A DNA stretch of 64,000 bases from Pseudoalteromonas rubra (lineage in GTDB: Bacteria; Pseudomonadota; Gammaproteobacteria; Enterobacterales; Alteromonadaceae). The stretch spans positions 1 through 64,000 of the forward strand of contig NZ_JXYA01000002.1 in assembly GCF_000967655.1 (NCBI RefSeq). The letters run 5' to 3'. Below the pieces are notes generated by a model, which was not told the origin of the DNA, searched no databases, and saw only the letters and a program-made list of their open reading frames with translations. Shown in pieces: positions 24,547-34,600 of this stretch (the stretch's first letter is position 1; each line of letters begins with the position of its first letter). The translations under genes were made by a program, and so were the position numbers.

Positions 24547-27303
24547 TTACTTGCAATCTCCTTTGTCTTTCCACACAGCCCAGCGGCTAGCATTGTCGGC
24601 CGGGTTCTGATTGCGTGTCCACCACTTAGCCTGAAACAAACGTCCGTTGTAACTCACCTGATCGCCGGCGGTATAAACCGCATTGGCGGACCAGACTGCG
24701 ACCCGACAACCGGGGATCTGTGTTTTGACGCTTATGTTGTGCGTGGCTGAGCGAGTTTGCAACCCACTCTCATCGCTGGCCACCGCATATATCTCATACG
24801 CACCCGCTTCGCTCAAGGTCACCGAGGCTGAGTAAGGATTTGTATGACTGCTTGCAACCTGTTTGCTATTAACAAAATACCGAACTTGAACCAGGTCGCC
24901 ATCCTTGTCAGAGGCGCTAACCTGCAGCGCGATTGGCTGCCCCGGTGCAAACTCACTGCCATTTTTGGGGCTGTTCAGGGTTACTTCTGGCGCATGGGTC
25001 TCACCAGGCGCTGCACTCACTTTAATTGTGCGTGTTGCCACCGCGGAGCGGGCGTCCTTGTTATCTATGGCAACCGCACTCAGAATGTATTCTCCAGCTT
25101 GTTTTGCGTCAAAGTTAAATGCATAAGGTGCCTGAGTAAGCTCAGTCAGCAACTGTCCATTGACACTCACTGATACCTGTTTAATCGTGCCATCTCTGTC
25201 GGTTGCCTTTAATGCCACCGCAACTTTGCTACCTTCACTCACCTCTAGGTCATTGTCTGGTGATAAAAAGGTCAGTTCAGGCACCTGATTTGGCTGATCC
25301 GCTTTGACACCGCACTCGACGCCGCGCTGCCACACGCCCCAGGAACCTGAGTTATGCGCTGGGCTCTGGCCTCGGTTCCACCATTTGGCCGTATATTCAA
25401 AGCCATCAAAGGACGCTTTATTACCCTGTACATAGACCTGACTTTCTCTCCACTGGGGTGTCTTGCATTGCGCAGGGTCAATTAAGGTAAAGCGCACGGG
25501 CTCTGAGGTGACTGTCAGTCCTTCGTTGTCTTCTACAATCGCGCTGAGTTGATAGGTGCCGGTTTCATCGCTTTGCCACCTTATCTCATAAGGCTCAGCG
25601 GTTAATGTCCGATATTGCTCGCCGTTTATAACAAAAGTGACTTTAGCAACCTCACCATACTCATCCTTTGCATCTGCACTGAAGGTCAGCGCTGAGTTAA
25701 TCTTAAAGCGACTGCCCTCGCCCGGGTTTGTTATGCTAATTTCTGGTGCTTTATTTTCTGTACAGGCAAAGACCCCCACTTGTTTAAACGCCTCGCCAAC
25801 CTCTTTTATGTCGTAACCCAGCTCCTCGGCAGCATCTGTTACCCCGCAAGCCAGCGATTCAAAATTGCCGTTGTAAACCCAGTAGTGTTTGTTGGCATGT
25901 AACATCACTTCATAAGCTTTTTTCACACCCCAGCCGGGTGTGTTTGCCAGATGATAAAATGCTTTATTAAACACCCCAGAGCTATAGTGAACATCCAGCC
26001 CTATGGTGTAATCATCCGCATGACCAATGGACTTGCCGTCTTTGGTTGGGTCATCCATATAGCGCAGCGCTGTGCGGTTTTTGAAAATACTGGCACCAAT
26101 TAACCAGTCTACTTCACAATTGCCATCGGCGTCTTGATTCAAAAAGCACTCCAGTGCTTCCGACGTCATATCTGAAAACGCTTCGTTTACACCGCCAGAC
26201 ATACTGCTATATACCAGCTTCGAGTTTTGTGACGTCACACCATGGGCAATCTCATGGGCGACCACGCCCAGTGATGTAAAGGGATATACGCCATAACGCG
26301 ACAAGTTACCGTCGCCAAATGTCACTTCCTTGCCATTCCAAAATGCATTCAGGTAATTTTCACGGTAGTGCACCCGCATCACCAAATCGCCTTCAAGCGC
26401 GCGACTGCTGTACCAGTCATCAAACATCTCCAGCGTTGCTTTTCCATAATACATGGCATCATTGAGCGGAGAATAGGCACCGTTAACTGACTTATGCTGG
26501 TTCTCGTGGCAATCAAACACAAAGGTCTCTGTATTACTGATGTTGTGTTCCATGTCGATCACGCGAATATCATCATGCGCCAGGGCACAACGCCCATCGT
26601 CACGCTCTGTGGCATAAAACTTGGGCTTATCTTCGCCGTAGTAATGGCGGCCGATTTTCTCATTGCCGCCGGGGCCCGTACCTATTTTGCCGTGGGTCAG
26701 AGTTTCAACATGGCTCAACACCTCTGCACTATGGGCATCAATAAAGAACTCCGGCCGGCTGGGCGCTTGCTCTGTCTCAGCAAAGAAGGTGATCATATAT
26801 GCCAACCTAAAGCCATCCTGATAAGGGAAAACCAGCAGTTCAATCTGTTCATCCTGGGTCAGCAAAAGATCCGGGATACTGGCTTTTGCGCTGCGCAAGG
26901 CTTGCGCTTCATCAATTGACGCCACCACTGAATCCAGCTTAGGCGCCGGGACCACTGAGCCACTGATACCCGTGATATTACCCTCAGGGGCAAACCACAC
27001 ACTAAACAGGTTTTGCGCATCATGATGGGTGACGATTTCCCCACCATGTACCCGTACCCCCTGGTAATACTGGCTACGACGCAGGTGTTTGCCATCTTCA
27101 CTGCGGCTGTGGGTTTTAAATTCAAAGCCAGGCATAGTGCTTGCCTGACGGGATTGGAAAAAGCGCGTTGACTGCTGCAACTGTTCAATCAGCTGTGATT
27201 CCAGCTGCTTATTACTGTGGACACTGATCGGGGCGGTGTTTGCAGTAGCACCAAACACGCTCATTGCGGCGAGAAAAGACGCTATGGGTGATAGTTTGTA
27301 CAT
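24547..27303 (-). CDS. Secreted M4 (thermolysin-like) metalloprotease with chitin-binding modules
   Basis: A 918-aa secreted protease. After a signal peptide (about 1-24) comes an FTP/PepSY-type propeptide (about 25-200), then the M4 catalytic domain with zinc motif HEIAH (H350, E351, H354) and third ligand in GGVNEAFSD (E374). From about residue 525 there are Ig/PKD-like domains (three at least) and two CBM5/12 chitin-binding modules, one between them (about 605-655) and one at the end (about 872-917), each with the aromatic WW pair. It is downstream of chiA in the same direction, 89 bases away. The likely role is to strip proteins from chitin. It resembles AprIV of Alteromonas sp. O-7. Confidence 0.88.
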   Translation of the reverse strand: MYKLSPIASFLAAMSVFGATANTAPISVHSNKQLESQLIEQLQQSTRFFQSRQASTMPGFEFKTHSRSEDGKHLRRSQYYQGVRVHGGEIVTHHDAQNLFSVWFAPEGNITGISGSVVPAPKLDSVVASIDEAQALRSAKASIPDLLLTQDEQIELLVFPYQDGFRLAYMITFFAETEQAPSRPEFFIDAHSAEVLSHVETLTHGKIGTGPGGNEKIGRHYYGEDKPKFYATERDDGRCALAHDDIRVIDMEHNISNTETFVFDCHENQHKSVNGAYSPLNDAMYYGKATLEMFDDWYSSRALEGDLVMRVHYRENYLNAFWNGKEVTFGDGNLSRYGVYPFTSLGVVAHEIAHGVTSQNSKLVYSSMSGGVNEAFSDMTSEALECFLNQDADGNCEVDWLIGASIFKNRTALRYMDDPTKDGKSIGHADDYTIGLDVHYSSGVFNKAFYHLANTPGWGVKKAYEVMLHANKHYWVYNGNFESLACGVTDAAEELGYDIKEVGEAFKQVGVFACTENKAPEISITNPGEGSRFKINSALTFSADAKDEYGEVAKVTFVINGEQYRTLTAEPYEIRWQSDETGTYQLSAIVEDNEGLTVTSEPVRFTLIDPAQCKTPQWRESQVYVQGNKASFDGFEYTAKWWNRGQSPAHNSGSWGVWQRGVECGVKADQPNQVPELTFLSPDNDLEVSEGSKVAVALKATDRDGTIKQVSVSVNGQLLTELTQAPYAFNFDAKQAGEYILSAVAIDNKDARSAVATRTIKVSAAPGETHAPEVTLNSPKNGSEFAPGQPIALQVSASDKDGDLVQVRYFVNSKQVASSHTNPYSASVTLSEAGAYEIYAVASDESGLQTRSATHNISVKTQIPGCRVAVWSANAVYTAGDQVSYNGRLFQAKWWTRNQNPADNASRWAVWKDKGDCK

Positions 27304-27392
27304 GATTATACTCTTATTGTTCGTTGTTTTTATTTGTCTGTTAGAAGCGCGTCCCTGCGCTGTTTAGGGGCTATCCGTAAGCGTGAGTTAAT

Positions 27393-30035
27393 TTATAGCT
27401 TGCGCCAGACACCATTGCTGCCAGGCGACTGACCTCGTGTCCACCAGCGTGCCTGCCAGGTTTCACCGTTATACATAACTTTATCACCGCCGGTATAAAC
27501 CAGGTCACTGCGCCAGGCACGCACTTTGCCATCGGCTGGAATGATTTCCTGCCACACACCGCCATTGGCAGGCAGCGCCCCCCGTGTCCACCAGCGAGCG
27601 TGATATTCAACGCCTTTGTAAAACACCTTATCGCCGCCTACATACACTTTGTTGGCATCCCAGGTGGTGTTGTCGTCACCTGGTGTCGGCTCCGGTTTTT
27701 CAGTCAGATTTTTCACGGTCACGTTGAATTGACGTTGCACTTCATGAACGCCATCGCTGACGGTCACAGTGCCGGTTACAGTCTGTGTTTTATCTACTTC
27801 GGAGGCCGTCAGGGTCACAGATGCGCCCTGACCACTGATTGTGTGACCAGGCACATTCCAGCGGTAACTCAGTGTTTTACCTTCCGGATCAGTGGCATCC
27901 ACAGTCAGCATTTTGCTGGCCTTTTCATCCAGGTTAATACTCGCTATGTCTCCAACAACGGGAGCTTTATTTTCAACTACCGGCGCTTTCACCTGTACTT
28001 TGACTTGTCGCTGTACCTGGTTCACCCCATCGGAGACCTGTAAGTTGACAGTAAAAACTGCGTCCTGAGCGACATTGGGCGCAGTCACGATAACGCTGTC
28101 ATGCTCGCTTTGCAGATTCAGCTGAGCATCGCCTGACCAGCGATAGGTCAGCGCTTTACCTTCCGGATCTCGCGCGTCGGCAGTCAGAATATAAATGTCA
28201 CCCGCCTGCAAATTCAGGTTAATCGGCACAGTAACTATGGGTGCTTTGTTCACGGGCACTGGCTCAGTGACTTTCCCGGCCAAGCCTTCGTGCATGGCAT
28301 TGAGAATATCGCCGTTATCGGCATCAATTTCCCAGGCGAACAAGCCGCCGAGGTTGTGCTCACGGACATATTGCCCCTTGGCTCTGACGGAGCGCGGGCT
28401 GTCATAGGTCACCAGGGTGCCTGTATCGCGGTTCCACACATAGGCCGCTTCGGCTGTGGTGTCATAACCCACTTCAAAGCCATTAATGCCCTGCTCACCA
28501 CTGCCAATCATATGCGCCTTCAGACCTTTATAGTCGATGACACCCGCTTCCCAGACGCCCTGTGATGTACTGCCTCGTAACTTACCATTGGCTGGTGCCG
28601 TCATCGGGTTATCGGCGATTTTGGCATTTTTGGGATATACCCCTTCCCAGCCACGTCCGTACATGGCTGCACCGACGACCAGTTTTTCGCTGGGAACGCC
28701 TTGCTTGAGTAGTAACTGAATTGCATTATCCAGCGTATAAGCGGGGCCTTTTCTTGCTTCACCTTGCTCATCAACACCCGTACCCCGGCATTCATCTGAA
28801 CTCAGATGTGAACCACAGTAAATGCCCGTCTGATGGCCTGTTTCGTTGTTCCAGCCACCGTAAAAGTCATACGTCATGGCAAAGATGTAATCCATGTACT
28901 GCGCAGCATCGCGATAATCAACATCTTCGATTTTGTCCCAGCCGGTACCTATGGCCGAAGTTAATTCGTATTCACGACCGGTTTGAATTTCCAGCTCGTC
29001 CAACATCTCTCTGAGCTCTTTCATCAGTAATACATAGGTTTCACCATCCGTGCTGGCACCCAAATCAGGGTGAGCACCGTCACCACCGGGGAACTCCCAG
29101 TCAATGTCTACGCCGTCATAAAATTTCCAGGTGGTCAGAAACTCGCGCATTGACTTCACAAAGGTGTCGCGGTTTGCTTTGTCCGTGAAATCAAAGAAGG
29201 GATCGGATAAAGTCCAGCCCCCTACCGAAGGTAAGATCTTCAGATCCGGGTTGCGTTGTTTCAGCGCCATTAATTGCGCGTAGGTGCCACGAATTGGATC
29301 TTTACTGCTGATCCCAGGCAGTGCCTTTTGCACCGCAGCCCAGGGGTCATGGATCACCACTTCATAGTCTTCAGAGCTGCCACAGGCGAGCTTTAAGGCA
29401 CGCAGGCTATTGCCATTTTCTATCTCAGCCAGCGAGTCATTGGGACCACAAATAGGAATAAAGCCATACAAAAGGTGAGTCAGGTTATCCGCCGGGATTT
29501 GGGTCACATCAAAGCTTCGGCCGTATATGCCCCACTCAACAAAATAGGCACCTACCACGGTATTGGGGTCGGTGTCATACTTTTTGTTATTGGGATTGAC
29601 GTTCAGCTTGAGTGGTTCCAGGTGCCCACCATCGGTATCCGCAATTACGATGGGCTTACTGGCAGAGGTGGCACAACCCGACGCATCACACAATGCAATG
29701 CGCAATTCATGCCGCCCTGATTTATGATAAGGGAAGCGGATCACCCCACGGGTGGTGCCTTTCGCCAGCTGCCCTTCATTAACCACCTCGTCATCAAAGT
29801 ACACTTTGTAACTGTCACCCCCTTTGCCCGACCAGGCATTCCATTCGATAGCGATATTCACTACCTCTTTGGCCTGGATCAGCTGTTTGTAGGAGCCTCT
29901 GCCATAAATGTTCACATCAACAAAGGAATAGTTTTGTGGTTTCCAGTTGATGCTCGGGGTTGATGGCGCAGCGACTGCTGTCGCTACCGATAAAGCTGAT
30001 GCGACCGCAGCCGCACTGATCAAATAGTTAAACAT
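27393..30035 (-). CDS. chiA: GH18 chitinase A with two C-terminal chitin-binding modules
   Basis: An 880-aa secreted chitinase. Signal peptide (about 1-23), chitinase-A N-terminal Ig-like domain (about 24-135), GH18 catalytic TIM barrel (about 155-605) with DGVDIDWE at residues 307-314 (E314 catalytic, insertion domain YDFYGGW after it), two PKD-like domains (about 615-780) and two tandem CBM5/12 modules at the C-terminus, with repeated ARWWTRG. This is the Serratia ChiA type, expected to be processive from the chain end; that direction is inferred. The start is ATG 30035, with GAGGA upstream; a longer frame reaching 30356 overlaps cbp1 and is rejected. It lies 19 bases after cbp1. Confidence 0.94.
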   Translation of the reverse strand: MFNYLISAAAVASALSVATAVAAPSTPSINWKPQNYSFVDVNIYGRGSYKQLIQAKEVVNIAIEWNAWSGKGGDSYKVYFDDEVVNEGQLAKGTTRGVIRFPYHKSGRHELRIALCDASGCATSASKPIVIADTDGGHLEPLKLNVNPNNKKYDTDPNTVVGAYFVEWGIYGRSFDVTQIPADNLTHLLYGFIPICGPNDSLAEIENGNSLRALKLACGSSEDYEVVIHDPWAAVQKALPGISSKDPIRGTYAQLMALKQRNPDLKILPSVGGWTLSDPFFDFTDKANRDTFVKSMREFLTTWKFYDGVDIDWEFPGGDGAHPDLGASTDGETYVLLMKELREMLDELEIQTGREYELTSAIGTGWDKIEDVDYRDAAQYMDYIFAMTYDFYGGWNNETGHQTGIYCGSHLSSDECRGTGVDEQGEARKGPAYTLDNAIQLLLKQGVPSEKLVVGAAMYGRGWEGVYPKNAKIADNPMTAPANGKLRGSTSQGVWEAGVIDYKGLKAHMIGSGEQGINGFEVGYDTTAEAAYVWNRDTGTLVTYDSPRSVRAKGQYVREHNLGGLFAWEIDADNGDILNAMHEGLAGKVTEPVPVNKAPIVTVPINLNLQAGDIYILTADARDPEGKALTYRWSGDAQLNLQSEHDSVIVTAPNVAQDAVFTVNLQVSDGVNQVQRQVKVQVKAPVVENKAPVVGDIASINLDEKASKMLTVDATDPEGKTLSYRWNVPGHTISGQGASVTLTASEVDKTQTVTGTVTVSDGVHEVQRQFNVTVKNLTEKPEPTPGDDNTTWDANKVYVGGDKVFYKGVEYHARWWTRGALPANGGVWQEIIPADGKVRAWRSDLVYTGGDKVMYNGETWQARWWTRGQSPGSNGVWRKL

Positions 30036-30054
30036 GTTTTTTCCTCGTTCGTTG

Positions 30055-31644
30055 TTATAGTTTTTTCCACACGCTGTGCTTGCCAGGTTGCTGGCCTCGG
30101 GTCCACCAGCGAGCCTGATAACGCTCGCCCTGATAGCGCACAATTGCGCCACCGGTATAAGCCACGGAGACTTGCCATTGGTCTTGCGGTTCTGAGGGCG
30201 GCGCAATGCGCTCCCAGGCTTGGCTGCTATCGGGCCGTTGTCCGCGAACCCACCATTTGGCGCGATATTGGTTGCCGTTAAAGCTGACAATGTCTCCGCT
30301 GGTATAGATCTTATCCACCAGCCAGGTATCACTATCGGGAGGCGTCGGGGTGTCATTTTGGTTGGTCACGGCAATGACCAGATTGACTGAGGTGCTAAGT
30401 TGCCCGTCGGAAACCGTAACTTTGCCGCTAAATTGCGTGTCCTTATCTACCTTTGGGGCCGTGACTGTGATGGTTGCGCCGTTGCCGGTGTAACTGACTT
30501 GGGCAGGCAACTGCCAGTCGAAATCCAGTCTGCTTTGCTGGTCATCAAAGGCATGCACATGCAAATGCGCGCTTTGTTCTTCTTGTACCGTCAACACGGC
30601 TGGGGTATGCACTGTGGGTGGTGTATTCACGGGCCTGGCAACCACACTGAGATTAAAGGTATGCGCCTGATCGCTCACAAAAACCTGATTGCTCGCCAGA
30701 TTAGTTGTATCAAAGTGAATATTGCCGTGCGCATCTTGCACACCAATGCGGATCAGTGCAGCGAATGCCTCATTGAGCTGAATCGCAAAATACGCAGGCC
30801 AGTCGGCAAGGCGCTGCTCAGAAATGGTGAGTTTTTCCTGAATAAGCTCTTTGCCGTTGCCGTCGAACGCCCGCAACCAAATGGTATCGCCAATATTGGC
30901 CGTCTGCCCCTGACGCAGATAGTACCCGGCGCTGTGCCAGCTTTGTGGTGGCTGGGGTTCAGCGTCTCTGATGAGCGTAATATCACTACAGTTATAAAAG
31001 CCTTCTCCGACTACATCATCCCGTTGCCAGCGGCTGTAAAGGATGGCATCGCCCGAAAACTTGTCAGGAACGGCCACTGTCATCTCGTAATAACGGTTAC
31101 CGTCGGGTGCCATAAAAAAGTCGACATTGCCATGGCTTTGCACCAGCTCCAGATCGGCCCAGCTGAGTGCTTTGTTTTCAAAATCCACGCCCGGCTTGGT
31201 CAAATAAAACTGCCAAAAGCTCGGATTGTGTGGCGTTGTGGCCCGATAGCGGATCTTGATTTGCCCCTTGCCATCGACCATCACCGGGGTTTTCTGCCAG
31301 TCTTTGGAGGGTAAGCCCATGCCAGCTTTGTTTTTATCTCCGGCATGGCATAAAGTCCCATCGGGAATATTCGCCTCGACCGCGCTTTGATCGTTAAACT
31401 CTGCCGTATTGACGGCAAATTCATGTTTCTGGATAAACTGCACATGACCGGATTGCAAAAATGCAGCACGGCAAGCTGCATTGGGGATTTTGGAACCATC
31501 TTTTGGCCACCAAAACCCGCCCTGCTCCTGACAAATCGCCTGACGGGCCTTGGGAAAGTCCATATAGCCATGGGCATGCGCCTGATTGATGGCAGCCAGG
31601 GTCATCCCAACGGCCAAAGCCGATAGGGTTTTATTGTATTTCAT
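30055..31644 (-). CDS. cbp1: Chitin-active lytic polysaccharide monooxygenase (AA10), Cbp1-type
   Basis: A 529-aa secreted LPMO. The signal peptide ends AHA at residue 24, so the mature protein begins with H25 (HGYMDFPKAR), and H100 (in TLCHAGDK) is the second ligand, together the copper histidine brace. The AA10 domain spans about 25-210. A GbpA-like domain follows (about 215-330), then a PKD-like domain (about 335-425), then two CBM5/12 modules at the end, each with W-W pairs. It oxidatively breaks crystalline chitin and should boost the flanking chitinases. The order chiD-cbp1-chiA matches the known Alteromonas sp. O-7 cluster. Start ATG has a good AGGAGATAACC sequence upstream. Confidence 0.93.
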   Translation of the reverse strand: MKYNKTLSALAVGMTLAAINQAHAHGYMDFPKARQAICQEQGGFWWPKDGSKIPNAACRAAFLQSGHVQFIQKHEFAVNTAEFNDQSAVEANIPDGTLCHAGDKNKAGMGLPSKDWQKTPVMVDGKGQIKIRYRATTPHNPSFWQFYLTKPGVDFENKALSWADLELVQSHGNVDFFMAPDGNRYYEMTVAVPDKFSGDAILYSRWQRDDVVGEGFYNCSDITLIRDAEPQPPQSWHSAGYYLRQGQTANIGDTIWLRAFDGNGKELIQEKLTISEQRLADWPAYFAIQLNEAFAALIRIGVQDAHGNIHFDTTNLASNQVFVSDQAHTFNLSVVARPVNTPPTVHTPAVLTVQEEQSAHLHVHAFDDQQSRLDFDWQLPAQVSYTGNGATITVTAPKVDKDTQFSGKVTVSDGQLSTSVNLVIAVTNQNDTPTPPDSDTWLVDKIYTSGDIVSFNGNQYRAKWWVRGQRPDSSQAWERIAPPSEPQDQWQVSVAYTGGAIVRYQGERYQARWWTRGQQPGKHSVWKKL

Positions 31645-31692
31645 AGGGTTATCTCCTGCGGTGGCAGTGATGCCACCGCTATTTGTTGAGGA

Positions 31693-34600
31693 TTACAGCG
31701 AGCAAACCTGCTGCCAGGCACCACCATTGGATGGTGTTGCATTGGTCCACCATTTTGCTTTGTAGACGTAACCGTTATGGATCAGCATATCGCCACCGAG
31801 CGCATGACTCGGTGTACCGGCCCAATTGGTGCGCGGCCACTGGGGGTATTGATTGATATTACTCAGCTCGACGCCCTGACAACCTGAGCCCTGTGGTGGT
31901 TTACCGCCGGATGTGTCGTCCGATTTTTTCGCTACAGGCAGTAGAGGGTATTCACTACTGAAGGCGTATTGCTTACCATTTTTTTCAATGACAAAGTTAA
32001 CGGGTCCGGTGATCGGCATGTAATACATAACCTGGGCATTCACGGTCTCTCCCGGCTTGAATGACTCCAGCTGGCCACCCCACTCGTTTTTCAGGGTAAT
32101 TGAGAAACGATGAAATTCGTTGTCAAAGCCACCTATGTTATTACCACGTGCATTGCTGGCATCAACCTCCACCTTCATGCCGAGCTTTTTACGGGCATTC
32201 CAGTTGGACTTGAAAATCGCCGAGGTTGAGACTGGCACATTAAAGCTGATGGTTGCCCCGCTCAGGTCCAGCTCCGAGTGGTTAGTGAACGCGAATGTAG
32301 GTCTGATCGGGTAGTTCTGATCGCCAACCGGGAAGTCTTTGGCATTAAAGCGAATATCGACTGCCATCTCAGGTACCGTGAATTCGGCATCACCCTGCGT
32401 CGTTGCGTAGTCAGTACCATCTTGATTGAAAGTGTTGTAGGCAAGACTCGTCATAGTCGAGCCCATGAAGTACTCACCTTTATCTGCATGGTAGTCAAAG
32501 TCGCCGGCCAGCTCCCAGAACATCACGCCACCCAGGCCTTTTTCAACCACATAGTTAAGCTTGGTTTGCATGGATTCAGTATCTTCCAAGGACAGGAAGA
32601 CTTTTTTCTGTTCGTTGTACAACCAGGGCGCGACAGCGATGTCATCGTAATGCCGCACATAGTCTCCCCGCAGCACATCATCCGAGTCTGTGTCTGGCGT
32701 TAAGCCATAGTCGGTTAGGTAGCTTGGGTTGATGCCGTGTTGCAAGTTCTTTGCGTGCCAAAGTGGATTGGAGCCTGCAGCGACTTCTTGTCCGTTTTCA
32801 ATATCGTGCCAGAGGTTGTCGATGCCAATGGCACCGTTGCCACATTTGTTTTTCTCGCCAATCCCAGTCCCTTTCGGGCAGGCGTTTTGATCTGGCAGAG
32901 GCGCGCGACCCCAGAGGCCGTTTTCACCGCCACGCACATCTTTAAAGCCACGGGTGTAATAAGGGATACCTATGTTGATCCGCCCCGCAGGCAATGCGCC
33001 TCTGAAATAGTTCACGGCCCAGTCTGTGTTGAGATAGCCAATTCCCCCAAACTCTTTGGTACCATAGACATTCCAGGTTTTCAGCTCGGTGTCTTTACCC
33101 GTGTCATACAAAGGCGCGTTATGGCCAACATGGTCATTCCAGGCGCCGTGCAGGTCGTAACTCATGATGTTCACAAAGTCGAGGTATTGCGCGGTCTGGA
33201 AAGTTTCCATACCTCTGAGTAAGTAACCCGAAGAAGGAGACGCTATGGTCAGCATATAGTGCTTACCATCCTGCTCGCCTGCTTTATCCAGTGCTTCACG
33301 CAAAGATTTCATCAGCACCTGATAAGACTGATTCAGGCCAGCGCGGCGCTGGTTGCTGATCTCAAAATCCTCAGGATGGCCCGAGTCTTTCATCGAGGAC
33401 GGGTATTCGTAGTCAATGTCCAGACCATCAAAACCGTACTGACGTAAGAAGGCCACAGAGCTGGCAACAAAGGCGTTTATTCCGTCATGATTAACACTGC
33501 CATCGGCGTGGGTGGTCATAGTGTAAAACCCGCCACTGTTGACGCGCTTACCGGTTTCATCGAAGTAACCGCCCGTCTCAGCCCAGCCGCCAACAGAGAT
33601 CATGGTTTTGACGTGTGGATACTGCTTTTTATAACGATTTAATAAGTTAAAGTGACCGGTATAAGGCAGACTTGGATCCATTTCGGCGCCTGCCTCACCT
33701 GGCCAGGTCATATTGGTCGCCGCATTGCCCTGTGCTTTCGGGTCGCCAATACTTAGCTCATTTTGGCTGTTTACATGGGCAAAGGCATAGTTAATGTGGG
33801 TGATCTTGTCCCACGGAATATCATTGACCAGATAGCTTGGCTGATTATTTTTACCATGACGCCAGCTGGTAAAGTAACCAATCACACGCCGTGGATGATC
33901 TGCCCCCATTTTCTCCCGACCTTCGCTATCGTAGACATCACAATAAGCACTGGTTACGCCGGGTGTACGATATAGTCCGGCAGGCAAACAATCCAGCTGA
34001 CTGGTTTTATCGTCACCAGGCGCTTTCACAATGAAAGTACGCGTTATTGTTTCTGACACCAGGCCATGCTCGTCCGTTGCCTGCAAAGTAAACTCATGAC
34101 GCCCGGCAGAGGCTGCCGACCAGTTATAATGCGCTTCAGTCAGATCTGTGCGCTTCACCTCTTTGCCATTGTGTGTCAACGCCTGCGTTATGCGATCATT
34201 TTCTTTATCATGACTTCGCAGCGTCAGGCGAACCTGACTGCCCACTTCAAGCTCACTGGGCAACTCGGCTGTCAGGCGTGCAACCGGTGCGGTGTTTTTA
34301 TCTTCAGGCGGTAACGCGTTCACCACGACTGTCCGCTTGGTCGATACAGATTTTGCCCCGTCGTCATCAATGGCCACAGCATGAAACAGGTGTTCCCCTA
34401 CGCGTGCTTTCCAGTTAATTGCATAGGGGGCTTCATCCAGCACTTTGACCAGGGTGTCATTGTGATAAACCAAAACCTGCTTGATCACACCATCACTGTC
34501 ACTCGCTTCAAAAACGAACTGGATCTGTTCGCCTTCGCTTACATTTACCTCACCCTGAGGCTGAGCGATATCAATAACCGGCGACTGATTGGGTAGCTCA

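Noticed and set aside
30036..30356. N-terminal extension of chiA by about 107 codons
   Set aside because: It overlaps the end of cbp1 in another frame; the ATG at 30035 has GAGGA upstream and is followed by a typical signal peptide.
30400..31314. Long open frame of about 300 codons antisense to cbp1
   Set aside because: Mirrors the GC-rich coding pattern of cbp1 on the other strand; no start signal and no domain.
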